Positions 49,548-56,580 of a stretch of DNA of 64,000 bases are shown here, piece by piece. The stretch covers positions 1 to 64,000 of the forward strand of contig JAEZGS010000007.1 in the NCBI GenBank assembly GCA_023437225.1, written 5' to 3'. The notes beneath the pieces were generated by a model. The model ran no database searches. It worked only from the letters and a program-made list of their open reading frames with translations, and was not told where the DNA came from. How positions within the stretch are numbered: the first letter of the stretch is position 1; each line of letters begins with the position of its first letter. Source of the stretch: Bacteroidota bacterium. GTDB taxonomy: Bacteria > Bacteroidota > Bacteroidia > Chitinophagales > Chitinophagaceae. The translations under genes were made by a program, and so were the position numbers.

Positions 49548-51245
49548 GTGGATAAAACTAAAAGATATCTGCAGGGATTATCATCAGATATTCCTGCATC
49601 GATCGTTGTATTTCTTGTTGCCCTTCCTTTATGTTTAGGTGTTGCGCTGGCCAGTGGTGCTCCTTTATTCAGCGGACTGATCGCTGGTTTTGTTGGAGGT
49701 ATAGTTATTGGCTCACTTAGTGGTTCACAGTTAAGTGTGAGTGGACCCGCCGCAGGCCTCACTACCATCGTTGCAGCAGCGATCTTCAAACTTCCAGCAT
49801 TTGAGGCGTTTCTTCTGGCAGTATTTCTTGCAGGCTTCTTCCAGGTTGTACTCGGGTTTCTGCGTGCAGGCGTTATTGGAGACTATATCCCCAGCGCTGT
49901 GATCAAAGGAATGCTTGCTGCGATAGGATTGATACTCATCCTTAAGCAGCTGCCACACCTCGTAGGTTATGATTCATCATCGGATGTAGCGCCCACTGCC
50001 GGCGGATCCTCGATGTTGACAGGCATCTTCAATTTGATTACACCAGCCGCACTGGTGATTGGTATTGTAGCCTTATTGTTGCAAATATTCTGGGAGAAGT
50101 TTACCGCAAATAAGAAGGGATTCATCAGGATCATACCTGCGCCTTTACTCGTGGTATTGATCGCTGTAGCCCTGAACCTTATCATTGCTTCATTTGCACC
50201 TTCATTCGCCATCGGCGCAGATCATATGGTAAACATTCCCATTGCATCTTCGGCCGGTGAATTCCTTTCTTTTTTTACTTCGCCCGACTGGAGTCATATT
50301 TCCAATAAGGAAGTTTGGATGGCCGGATTAACGATTGCCATTGTTGCAAGCTTAGAAACATTACTAAGTGTTGAGGCCGTAGATGACCTTGATCCGTTAC
50401 AAAGGGTAACACCCACCAACCGTGAGTTAAAAGCTCAGGGTGTGGGTAATATGGTGTCCGGATTGTTAGGAGGATTGCCGGTTACAAGTGTCATAGTGCG
50501 TTCATCTGCCAACGTAAACTCAGGCGCGAAGAGTAAACTGTCTACCATCTTTCACGGTATGTTATTGCTGGCAAGTGTAGCATTCATTCCAGCGATCCTC
50601 AATCTTATACCCAATGCAGCATTAGCGGCTATTTTGATATTCACAGGTTATAAGCTGGCGAAGCCTGCATTGTTTAAGATGTTCTATAAAAAAGGCATGG
50701 ACCAGTTCCTGCCATTTGTAATCACCATTGCAGCAATTGTGTTGACCGACCTTCTCAAAGGAGTTATGATCGGAATTGTTGTTGGACTTGTGTTTGTTAT
50801 TCGAAGCAATTTCCGCACATCGGTATTCATTGTATACGATAACAATCGTTACCTGTTTCGGTTACGTAAAGATGTTTCGTTTCTGAATAAGGCAATCATT
50901 AAAAGAAAGCTTGAAGAGATACCAGAAGATGCATATGTAATAGTTGATGCAACGCGGGCAGATTTTATTGATAAAGATGTGATTGAGGTTATTGAAGACT
51001 TCATGAAGCATGCCCATTTAAAGAACATCGATGTAGAATTTCGAACGCCCATCAGCATGGAAGCAAGGATGCCAATGCCTGTCGATGGTGTGTTGGCAAG
51101 GAGATCCCTTTCTGGTGTAAACATATTTGAACCAGTGGCGAGCAGGAACAAAAAACAGGAAATGGGAAATGGTAAACAGGAAATGGAAAATGGTAAACAG
51201 GAAATGGGAAATGGGAAATTGGAAACTGAAATCAGGGAACACTAA
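49548..51245 (+). CDS. SulP family anion transporter with STAS domain
   Basis: A 565-residue inner-membrane transporter. The GTG at 49548 starts MDKTKRYLQGLSSDIPASIVV, then about 12 membrane helices with SLSGSQLSVSGPAAGLTTIVA and LGGLPVTSVIVRSSANVNSG typical of SulP proteins, and a C-terminal STAS domain (about residues 440-520). A beta-carbonic anhydrase gene follows 12 bases downstream, which favours bicarbonate over sulfate as substrate, as in BicA-type pairs. The last 30 or so residues (from about 535) are four imperfect NGKQEM-type copies written by a purine repeat and are not part of the conserved domain. Confidence 0.93.
   Translation: MDKTKRYLQGLSSDIPASIVVFLVALPLCLGVALASGAPLFSGLIAGFVGGIVIGSLSGSQLSVSGPAAGLTTIVAAAIFKLPAFEAFLLAVFLAGFFQVVLGFLRAGVIGDYIPSAVIKGMLAAIGLILILKQLPHLVGYDSSSDVAPTAGGSSMLTGIFNLITPAALVIGIVALLLQIFWEKFTANKKGFIRIIPAPLLVVLIAVALNLIIASFAPSFAIGADHMVNIPIASSAGEFLSFFTSPDWSHISNKEVWMAGLTIAIVASLETLLSVEAVDDLDPLQRVTPTNRELKAQGVGNMVSGLLGGLPVTSVIVRSSANVNSGAKSKLSTIFHGMLLLASVAFIPAILNLIPNAALAAILIFTGYKLAKPALFKMFYKKGMDQFLPFVITIAAIVLTDLLKGVMIGIVVGLVFVIRSNFRTSVFIVYDNNRYLFRLRKDVSFLNKAIIKRKLEEIPEDAYVIVDATRADFIDKDVIEVIEDFMKHAHLKNIDVEFRTPISMEARMPMPVDGVLARRSLSGVNIFEPVASRNKKQEMGNGKQEMENGKQEMGNGKLETEIREH
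51149..51240 (+). repeat. AACAGGAAATGGGAAATGGTA repeat inside SulP gene end
   Basis: About four tandem units of AAACAGGAAATGGGAAATGG-type sequence occupy the final codons of the SulP gene, translated as NGKQEM-like repeats. The unit type is shared with 44.45-44.50 kb and 45.22-45.25 kb. The reading frame stays open through the whole array. Confidence 0.8.
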
Positions 51246-51257
51246 ACACACATAAAG

Positions 51258-51890
51258 ATGAGATCATATCAAAAGTTGTTATTGGAAAATAAAGCATGGG
51301 CTGCTGAAAGAGTTGCGCAGGACCCGGATTATTTCAACAGGCTTGCGGAGATACAAACGCCTGAGTTCTTATGGATTGGGTGTAGTGACAGTCGCGTACC
51401 TGCTAATGAAATCACGGGAACACAACCCGGTGAAATTTTCGTTCACAGAAACATTGCGAACATGGTGGTGCATACAGATGTAAACCTGTTGAGTGTGTTG
51501 GAGTATGCCGTGAATGTATTAAAAGTAAAACACATCATCGTGTGTGGTCACTATGGATGTGGCGGTGTTAAAACCGCAATGACGCGTCACAGCGTAGGGT
51601 TGATCAACAAATGGCTTCGCAACATTAAAGATGTTTACAGGATTCATAGACAGGAGATCGATTCTATTGCTGAGGAAGGACAGCGCGTAAACAGGCTTGT
51701 GGAACTAAATGTTCGCGAACAGGTGATGAATCTTGCAAAGACATCGCTTATACAACGTGCCTGGAAATACGAACAATCTCCGTATCTGCATGGATGGGTT
51801 TATGATCTTAAAGACGGAATTCTTAAACCTGTGATGGAAATGGCGCCTGGTGAGCGGATCGATGAGTTATACGAATACGATAATCTTTAA
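51258..51890 (+). CDS. can: Beta-class carbonic anhydrase
   Basis: Interconverts carbon dioxide and bicarbonate. The 210-residue protein has zinc ligands Cys42 and His98 and Cys101 with the catalytic Asp44-Arg46 dyad in GCSDSRVPANEI and CGHYGCGGVKTAM, at the same numbers as in E. coli Can. MRSYQKLLLENKAWAAE is the typical N-terminus. Cytoplasmic. It forms an operon with the SulP transporter, suggesting bicarbonate supply for carboxylases or pH control. Confidence 0.97.
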   Translation: MRSYQKLLLENKAWAAERVAQDPDYFNRLAEIQTPEFLWIGCSDSRVPANEITGTQPGEIFVHRNIANMVVHTDVNLLSVLEYAVNVLKVKHIIVCGHYGCGGVKTAMTRHSVGLINKWLRNIKDVYRIHRQEIDSIAEEGQRVNRLVELNVREQVMNLAKTSLIQRAWKYEQSPYLHGWVYDLKDGILKPVMEMAPGERIDELYEYDNL

Positions 51891-51968
51891 AACTATCTTT
51901 TTATCTTACACCGTTCGTTTTTGAGCAGAAGGCTCAGAGCGTAGACAAAAATCTCTCAAAATACAACA

Positions 51969-52880
51969 GTGTCGATAGAAATAAGAAATGTTACGAAGCT
52001 CTATGGCGAGCAAAAAGCAGTTGATTCAATATCATTTAAAGTAAACAAGGGCGAGATCGTTGGATTTCTTGGTCCCAATGGTGCTGGTAAGTCAACAACA
52101 ATGAAGATACTCACCGGCTATCTGCATGCAGATGCTGGTGAGTCTTTTGTTTCGGAAATCAGTGTGAATGAGCGACCATTAGATGCCAAGAAAGTAATTG
52201 GTTATCTACCCGAAGCCAATCCGTTGTATTATGAAATGTACGTTCGTGAGTACCTGGAGTTTGTAGGGGATGTTCATTCTGTTTCAAACAGAAATCAACG
52301 AATAGAAGATGTGATTGCAATGGTGGGACTAACCCCTGAGAGTCGAAAAAAAGTTGGCCAGCTTTCAAAAGGGTATAAGCAACGTGTTGGACTCGCTGCA
52401 GCCTTACTACATGATCCGCAGGTTTTGATACTTGACGAGCCCACAACGGGTTTGGATCCAAACCAGATACTTGAAATAAGAGAAGTAATACGCACATTAG
52501 GAAAGGACAAAACGGTCCTTTTTTCCTCTCATATCTTGCAGGAAGTAGAAGCTTTGTGCGACAGGGTCATCATCATAAATAAAGGTAAACTTGTAGCCGA
52601 CAGTAAGCTTTCTGACTTGCGCAGTTCATTGGCGCATACAAGCCAGCTAATTGTGCATTATCGTGAGAACATCGATCCACAAGACCTGTCTTCGATAAAA
52701 GAAATTCGCAGTATCAGCAAAACTGCTGATGGAAGCTTGCATATTTCCACCGATGATCCTGAAGGATTACGTCGCAGACTGCTCGAACATTCTTTGCTAA
52801 ACAAGCTGAATATAGTTTCTTTGCACAGCGGAGAAAGCAGTTTGGAAGAGATCTTTAAAGAATTGACAAGTAATAAGTGA
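51969..52880 (+). CDS. gldA: ABC transporter ATP-binding protein, GldA type
   Basis: A 303-residue ATPase with Walker A GPNGAGKST, Q loop, signature LSKGYKQRVGLAAALL, Walker B LILDEPTTGLDP and the switch His in LFSSHILQEVEAL. Length, the C-terminal 80-residue extension and sequence are those of GldA, the ATPase of the GldA-GldF-GldG transporter needed for gliding in flavobacteria. gldF and gldG are not next to it. The start is a GTG at 51969. Other ABC-2 type exporters are the alternative. Confidence 0.85.
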   Translation: MSIEIRNVTKLYGEQKAVDSISFKVNKGEIVGFLGPNGAGKSTTMKILTGYLHADAGESFVSEISVNERPLDAKKVIGYLPEANPLYYEMYVREYLEFVGDVHSVSNRNQRIEDVIAMVGLTPESRKKVGQLSKGYKQRVGLAAALLHDPQVLILDEPTTGLDPNQILEIREVIRTLGKDKTVLFSSHILQEVEALCDRVIIINKGKLVADSKLSDLRSSLAHTSQLIVHYRENIDPQDLSSIKEIRSISKTADGSLHISTDDPEGLRRRLLEHSLLNKLNIVSLHSGESSLEEIFKELTSNK

Positions 52881-52949
52881 GGATGTGGAATTATTCGATA
52901 AGCAGTTTTGCATCCTTCATGTAATCCAATAAAATAAAAAGAAAGTATC

Positions 52950-54239
52950 ATGAGTTACATTGCCGAGGTACATGCAAGACAGATTTTAGACAGTCGCGGT
53001 AATCCAACCGTTGAAGTGGATGTTATCACCGATGAAGGTGTATTGGGTAGAGCAGCGGTTCCAAGTGGCGCCAGCACTGGGGTTCACGAAGCTGTAGAAC
53101 TGCGCGATAACGATAAGAATGTTTATGTTGGACGCGGTGTGCTGAAAGCCGTTGAGAATGTAAATAAAAGCATCAGCGAAAAACTACTGGGATTTGAAGT
53201 TGCAGACCAGGCAGGGATAGACAGTTTGCTCATCCAGCTTGACGGTACTTCTAACAAAGGAAATCTTGGCGCAAATGCGATGCTTGCAGTAAGTATGGCT
53301 GCAGCTAAAGCAGCAGCATTAGAGCTGGGCCTTCCATTATTCCGCTACATTGGTGGAACGAACGCACGTACGTTGCCACTGCCAATGATGAACATTTTGA
53401 ACGGTGGTGCACATGCTGATAATAAGATCGATTTCCAGGAATTTATGATCATGCCGGTAGGCGCAACCAATTTCAGTGAAGGACTTCGCTGGGGTGTTGA
53501 GATCTTCCATGCACTTAAAACAGTATTGAAGAAAAAAGGATACAGCACAAACGTTGGTGATGAAGGCGGATTTGCTCCGAACATTCAAAGCAATGAAGAA
53601 GCTATTGAAACAGTGCTTGCGGCGATCACTGCAGCTGGTTACACTCCGGGTTCGCAGGTGGCTATCGCAATGGATGCTGCAAATAGTGAATTGTGGAAAG
53701 AGGATCAGAAGAAATATGTTTTCCATAAGAGCGATGGCAAGACCATGGACAGCGAACAACTGGTAAAATACTGGCAGAACTGGACCCAACAGTATCCTAT
53801 CGTTTCCATCGAAGATGGTATGGCAGAGGATGATTGGGAAGGTTGGAAAATGCTGACCGAAGCTATTGGAAGCAAATGCCAATTGGTTGGTGACGATCTT
53901 TTTGTAACCAACGTGAAGCGCCTGGAGCAGGGTATTCAACAGGGTATTGGTAATGGATTACTGGTTAAGGTAAACCAGATCGGTACCGTTACTGAGACCA
54001 TCAACGCAGTAACCCTTGCTCAGCATAATGGATATAATACCATTATGAGTCACAGAAGTGGTGAAACTGAAGATACAACCATTGCAGACCTTGCCGTTGC
54101 CCTCAACTGCGGTCAGATCAAGACCGGCTCTGCATCCCGGACAGATCGTATGGCAAAATACAACCAGCTTATCCGTATCGAGGAAATGCTTGGTGACAAT
54201 GCAATCTTCCCAACAGGAAAGATCACTTTTGGTAAATAA
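52950..54239 (+). CDS. eno: Enolase
   Basis: Glycolytic conversion of 2-phosphoglycerate to phosphoenolpyruvate. The 429 residues show the N-terminal AREILDSRGNPTVEVD-like sequence (here ARQILDSRGNPTVEV), AAVPSGASTG, the metal and active-site residues in VSIEDGM, GDDLFVTN and MSHRSGETEDTTIADLAV. A well-formed terminator follows at 54249-54278. Next gene encodes an FtsB-like protein, a neighbour pair found in many bacteria. Confidence 0.98.
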   Translation: MSYIAEVHARQILDSRGNPTVEVDVITDEGVLGRAAVPSGASTGVHEAVELRDNDKNVYVGRGVLKAVENVNKSISEKLLGFEVADQAGIDSLLIQLDGTSNKGNLGANAMLAVSMAAAKAAALELGLPLFRYIGGTNARTLPLPMMNILNGGAHADNKIDFQEFMIMPVGATNFSEGLRWGVEIFHALKTVLKKKGYSTNVGDEGGFAPNIQSNEEAIETVLAAITAAGYTPGSQVAIAMDAANSELWKEDQKKYVFHKSDGKTMDSEQLVKYWQNWTQQYPIVSIEDGMAEDDWEGWKMLTEAIGSKCQLVGDDLFVTNVKRLEQGIQQGIGNGLLVKVNQIGTVTETINAVTLAQHNGYNTIMSHRSGETEDTTIADLAVALNCGQIKTGSASRTDRMAKYNQLIRIEEMLGDNAIFPTGKITFGK

Positions 54240-54248
54240 CTATAAATG

Positions 54249-54278
54249 ACCGGGAACCACATTATGCGGGTTCCCGGT
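54249..54278 (+). terminator. Rho-independent terminator of enolase gene
   Basis: A perfect 10-bp stem ACCGGGAACC/GGTTCCCGGT with a 10-base loop, followed by TTCTTTAT on the plus strand. It begins nine bases after the enolase stop and lies about 20 bases before the next start codon. Confidence 0.85.
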
Positions 54279-54297
54279 TTCTTTATACCTTTAGCCG

Positions 54298-54594
54298 GTG
54301 CGCATCATTCAAATCATACCCGCCTGGATCAGGAACAAATATTTCCTGACAGCTGTAGGCTTTACCGTATGGATGTTGTTCTTCGATGAACAGGACGTCT
54401 TCACTACCCATGTAAAGCAACGTTCTGAATTACACCAGCTTAACGAAAGCCGTGATTACTACCTCCACGAAATCGAATCCACAAAGAAGGAACTCGAACA
54501 GCTTAAATCCGACCCCGCAATACTTGAAAAATATGCGCGTGAAAAATACAGGATGAAGCGGGACAATGAAGACATTTTTGTGATCGAAAAATAG
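54298..54594 (+). CDS. FtsB/DivIC-like septum formation initiator
   Basis: A 98-residue bitopic membrane protein. After a short cytoplasmic end comes one membrane helix (FLTAVGFTVWMLFF), then a coiled coil (HQLNESRDYYLHEIESTKKELEQL) and the conserved end LEKYAREKYRMKRDNEDIFVI, the DivIC/FtsB signature. It takes part in the divisome with FtsL and FtsQ. GTG start at 54298. Located directly behind enolase, as in many genomes, with a terminator between. Confidence 0.88.
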   Translation: MRIIQIIPAWIRNKYFLTAVGFTVWMLFFDEQDVFTTHVKQRSELHQLNESRDYYLHEIESTKKELEQLKSDPAILEKYAREKYRMKRDNEDIFVIEK

Positions 54595-54687
54595 GGCATA
54601 CAATATCCTCTTTCAAAAACCGTTAATAGACTCGGACGGACAACCGAAATTGACTCTTTCGGGAATTAGGACATAAATGGTTTGCTT

Positions 54688-54927
54688 ATGACTTCTTTCT
54701 TTACAACAGAGGAGCTTATTGAATATTTATATGATGAAGCTTCGCTGGAAAAGAGGGCCGCTATTGAGGCCGCTATTAAGTATGATTGGTCACTTCGTGA
54801 AAAGCTCGACGTATTAAGGTCTTCATCATCTTCTCTTCATTGCGAATTGCTTTCTCCAAGACCAGAATCCATCATGAACGTGTTGAATTATGCACGTGAA
54901 TCGATGACGGAATCCATACAGCATTAA
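54688..54927 (+). CDS. Small cytoplasmic protein, anti-sigma-module-like
   Basis: A 79-residue soluble protein starting at the ATG at 54688. The N-terminal half FTTEELIEYLYDEASLEKRAAIEAAI resembles, by pattern, the modules of the putative anti-sigma protein at 41.7 kb (YxDNELSDIERKEVEAFLEQNP), with a helix, an acidic loop, and a second helix. There is no zinc motif or membrane helix. The second half is polar, with a Ser run. Function unknown; the resemblance is suggestive only. Confidence 0.65.
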   Translation: MTSFFTTEELIEYLYDEASLEKRAAIEAAIKYDWSLREKLDVLRSSSSSLHCELLSPRPESIMNVLNYARESMTESIQH

Positions 54928-54944
54928 GGTTTCATTTACTGCTG

Positions 54945-54952
54945 TAATTTTG
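54945..54952 (+). promoter_or_regulatory. -7 promoter box before nth
   Basis: TAATTTTG followed by C matches TAnnTTTG exactly; the nth ATG at 54960 is seven bases downstream. A very short or absent leader is implied, as at two other genes of this window. Confidence 0.45.
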
Positions 54953-54959
54953 CGCCAAC

Positions 54960-55616
54960 ATGACGCGAAAAGAACGATTCAATTATGTGCTTGGATACTT
55001 TCAGCAATATGCACCTTCTGCAGAAACTGAACTGATCTACGATAATCCTTACCAACTATTGGTCGCTGTAGTGCTTTCTGCGCAATGCACCGATAAACGC
55101 GTCAATATGACAACTCCTGCTATCTTTGAAAGATACCCGGATGCTTTCACATTGGCCCAGGCAACGTTTGATGAGCTATATCCACTCGTCAAAAGCATAT
55201 CGTATCCCAATAACAAAACGAAACATCTCTTAGGACTTGCAAAAATGCTTGTCGATGAGCACGGGGGTAATGTCCCGTTGACGGTGGAAGAATTAGTGAA
55301 ATTGCCGGGTGTAGGCAGAAAAACCGCCAACGTTATAACATCGGTTATCGATCAGCAACCCAACATGGCCGTCGATACCCATGTGTTTCGTGTGTCTCAA
55401 CGACTCGGGCTGACGCATAATGCGAAAACGCCGCTTGCTGCTGAACGACAGCTCGTAAAATACATACCTACCGAACTAGTGCATAAATCACATCATTGGC
55501 TCATTTTGCACGGCCGGTATATCTGCACCGCCAGAAACCCGAAATGTGATCAGTGCGGGCTGAGGAAAATCTGTCTTTCTTACCGCAAAAACACCATGGA
55601 CACGATCGCCGATTGA
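54960..55616 (+). CDS. nth: Endonuclease III
   Basis: Bifunctional DNA glycosylase/AP lyase for oxidised pyrimidines. The 218-residue protein has the HhH motif LPGVGRKTANVI with the catalytic Lys, the Asp in AVDTHVFRVSQRLGL, and the [4Fe-4S] ligands CTARNPKCDQCGLRKIC with spacing C-x6-C-x2-C-x5-C. Complete at both ends, cytoplasmic. The neighbouring gene behind encodes an exported barrel-like protein on the same strand. Confidence 0.97.
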   Translation: MTRKERFNYVLGYFQQYAPSAETELIYDNPYQLLVAVVLSAQCTDKRVNMTTPAIFERYPDAFTLAQATFDELYPLVKSISYPNNKTKHLLGLAKMLVDEHGGNVPLTVEELVKLPGVGRKTANVITSVIDQQPNMAVDTHVFRVSQRLGLTHNAKTPLAAERQLVKYIPTELVHKSHHWLILHGRYICTARNPKCDQCGLRKICLSYRKNTMDTIAD

Positions 55617-55643
55617 TGCATCTTCCCTCAATAATTTGTGAAG

Positions 55644-56501
55644 ATGAGATGCATGGTGTTGTGGTGGGTGGTGGCGCTCTTGCCAACTGCATTTGCAGTG
55701 GGGCAATTTACCCGGTATGTCGGGGAAGATAGATACGGGCGTTTTTGGTTGGAAGGAACTGGGTCTCTTGCCTTTATGAGGGCAAGCACAGATCTCAACG
55801 GAAACAGGTTATTGTCAGGTTCGCATTTGCATTCCGGATCTGAATTCGGGGTCCGTATTGACTGGCATAAGGGACTTGCGTTTCATCTGAAACATTTAAG
55901 GGGGTGGATTTCGGGTGCGGACTCAACGAGCCGCCGCAGCGGTACATCGGTCGACATCGGAAGAAAGTTACGAAACCTACATTTTGTTTCACCGCTTACA
56001 GAATGGTCCATTAACATTGAATTTCAACCCCTGCGTCTTTGCAGTAAACAGGTCTCATCGCAGCCTGCTGCAGTTGTCGGATTTGGCATGTACCAATTTC
56101 GGCCCAAGGGATTCATTGATGGGCAATGGGTCGACCTTCATTCGCTACGCACCGAGGGGCAGGGGCTGAAAGGCTATTCCTCACCCTATAAACTCCGGCA
56201 GAATTGCATTCTTTTGGGTGTTGGCATGGGTTACCAATGGAACCCATCCATCACAACCAGGATCATGGCCGAGCATCGCATACTTTTCAATGATCATCTC
56301 GATGATGTTAGTACTATTTACACGGATCTGGAGCTGATGCGGGCGCAGCTCGACCGGCAACAAATGCAACAACTTAACGCCTGGTATGCCCAAACTGATC
56401 AACGCCTTCGAAGAGTGGGCAGCGCAAGGGGTAATCCCGGGAAAAACGACGCCTATACAACTGTTAAGATTTCACTTGAGGTGGTGCTATGGCAACGATA
56501 A
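55644..56501 (+). CDS. Exported DUF6089-like beta-barrel protein
   Basis: About 285 residues with a signal peptide (WWVVALLPTAFAVGQ). Beta-strand-rich sequence with LAFHLKHLRGWISGADS, ILLGVGMGYQWNPSITTRIMAEHR and the phrase NDHLDDVSTIYTDLELM, which resembles the FTDYLDDVSTxY motif of DUF6089 outer-membrane proteins. An ATG at 55644 or a GTG two codons earlier could start it. Likely in the outer membrane; function unknown. Confidence 0.75.
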   Translation: MRCMVLWWVVALLPTAFAVGQFTRYVGEDRYGRFWLEGTGSLAFMRASTDLNGNRLLSGSHLHSGSEFGVRIDWHKGLAFHLKHLRGWISGADSTSRRSGTSVDIGRKLRNLHFVSPLTEWSINIEFQPLRLCSKQVSSQPAAVVGFGMYQFRPKGFIDGQWVDLHSLRTEGQGLKGYSSPYKLRQNCILLGVGMGYQWNPSITTRIMAEHRILFNDHLDDVSTIYTDLELMRAQLDRQQMQQLNAWYAQTDQRLRRVGSARGNPGKNDAYTTVKISLEVVLWQR

Positions 56502-56580
56502 ACCGTTAAAACCGGACAAATCCGTGGTCGCCCGTTCATGATGGACACGGTTTAGAATGGTTTTTGCACTTTCAGGCTAT

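Noticed and set aside
51899..51960. Possible terminator or small RNA between carbonic anhydrase and gldA
   Set aside because: Only a 5-bp stem (TGAGC/GCTCA) without a good T tract; too weak to report.
53337..53939. 200-residue open frame opposite enolase
   Set aside because: Antisense to a highly conserved gene, no motif and no independent support.
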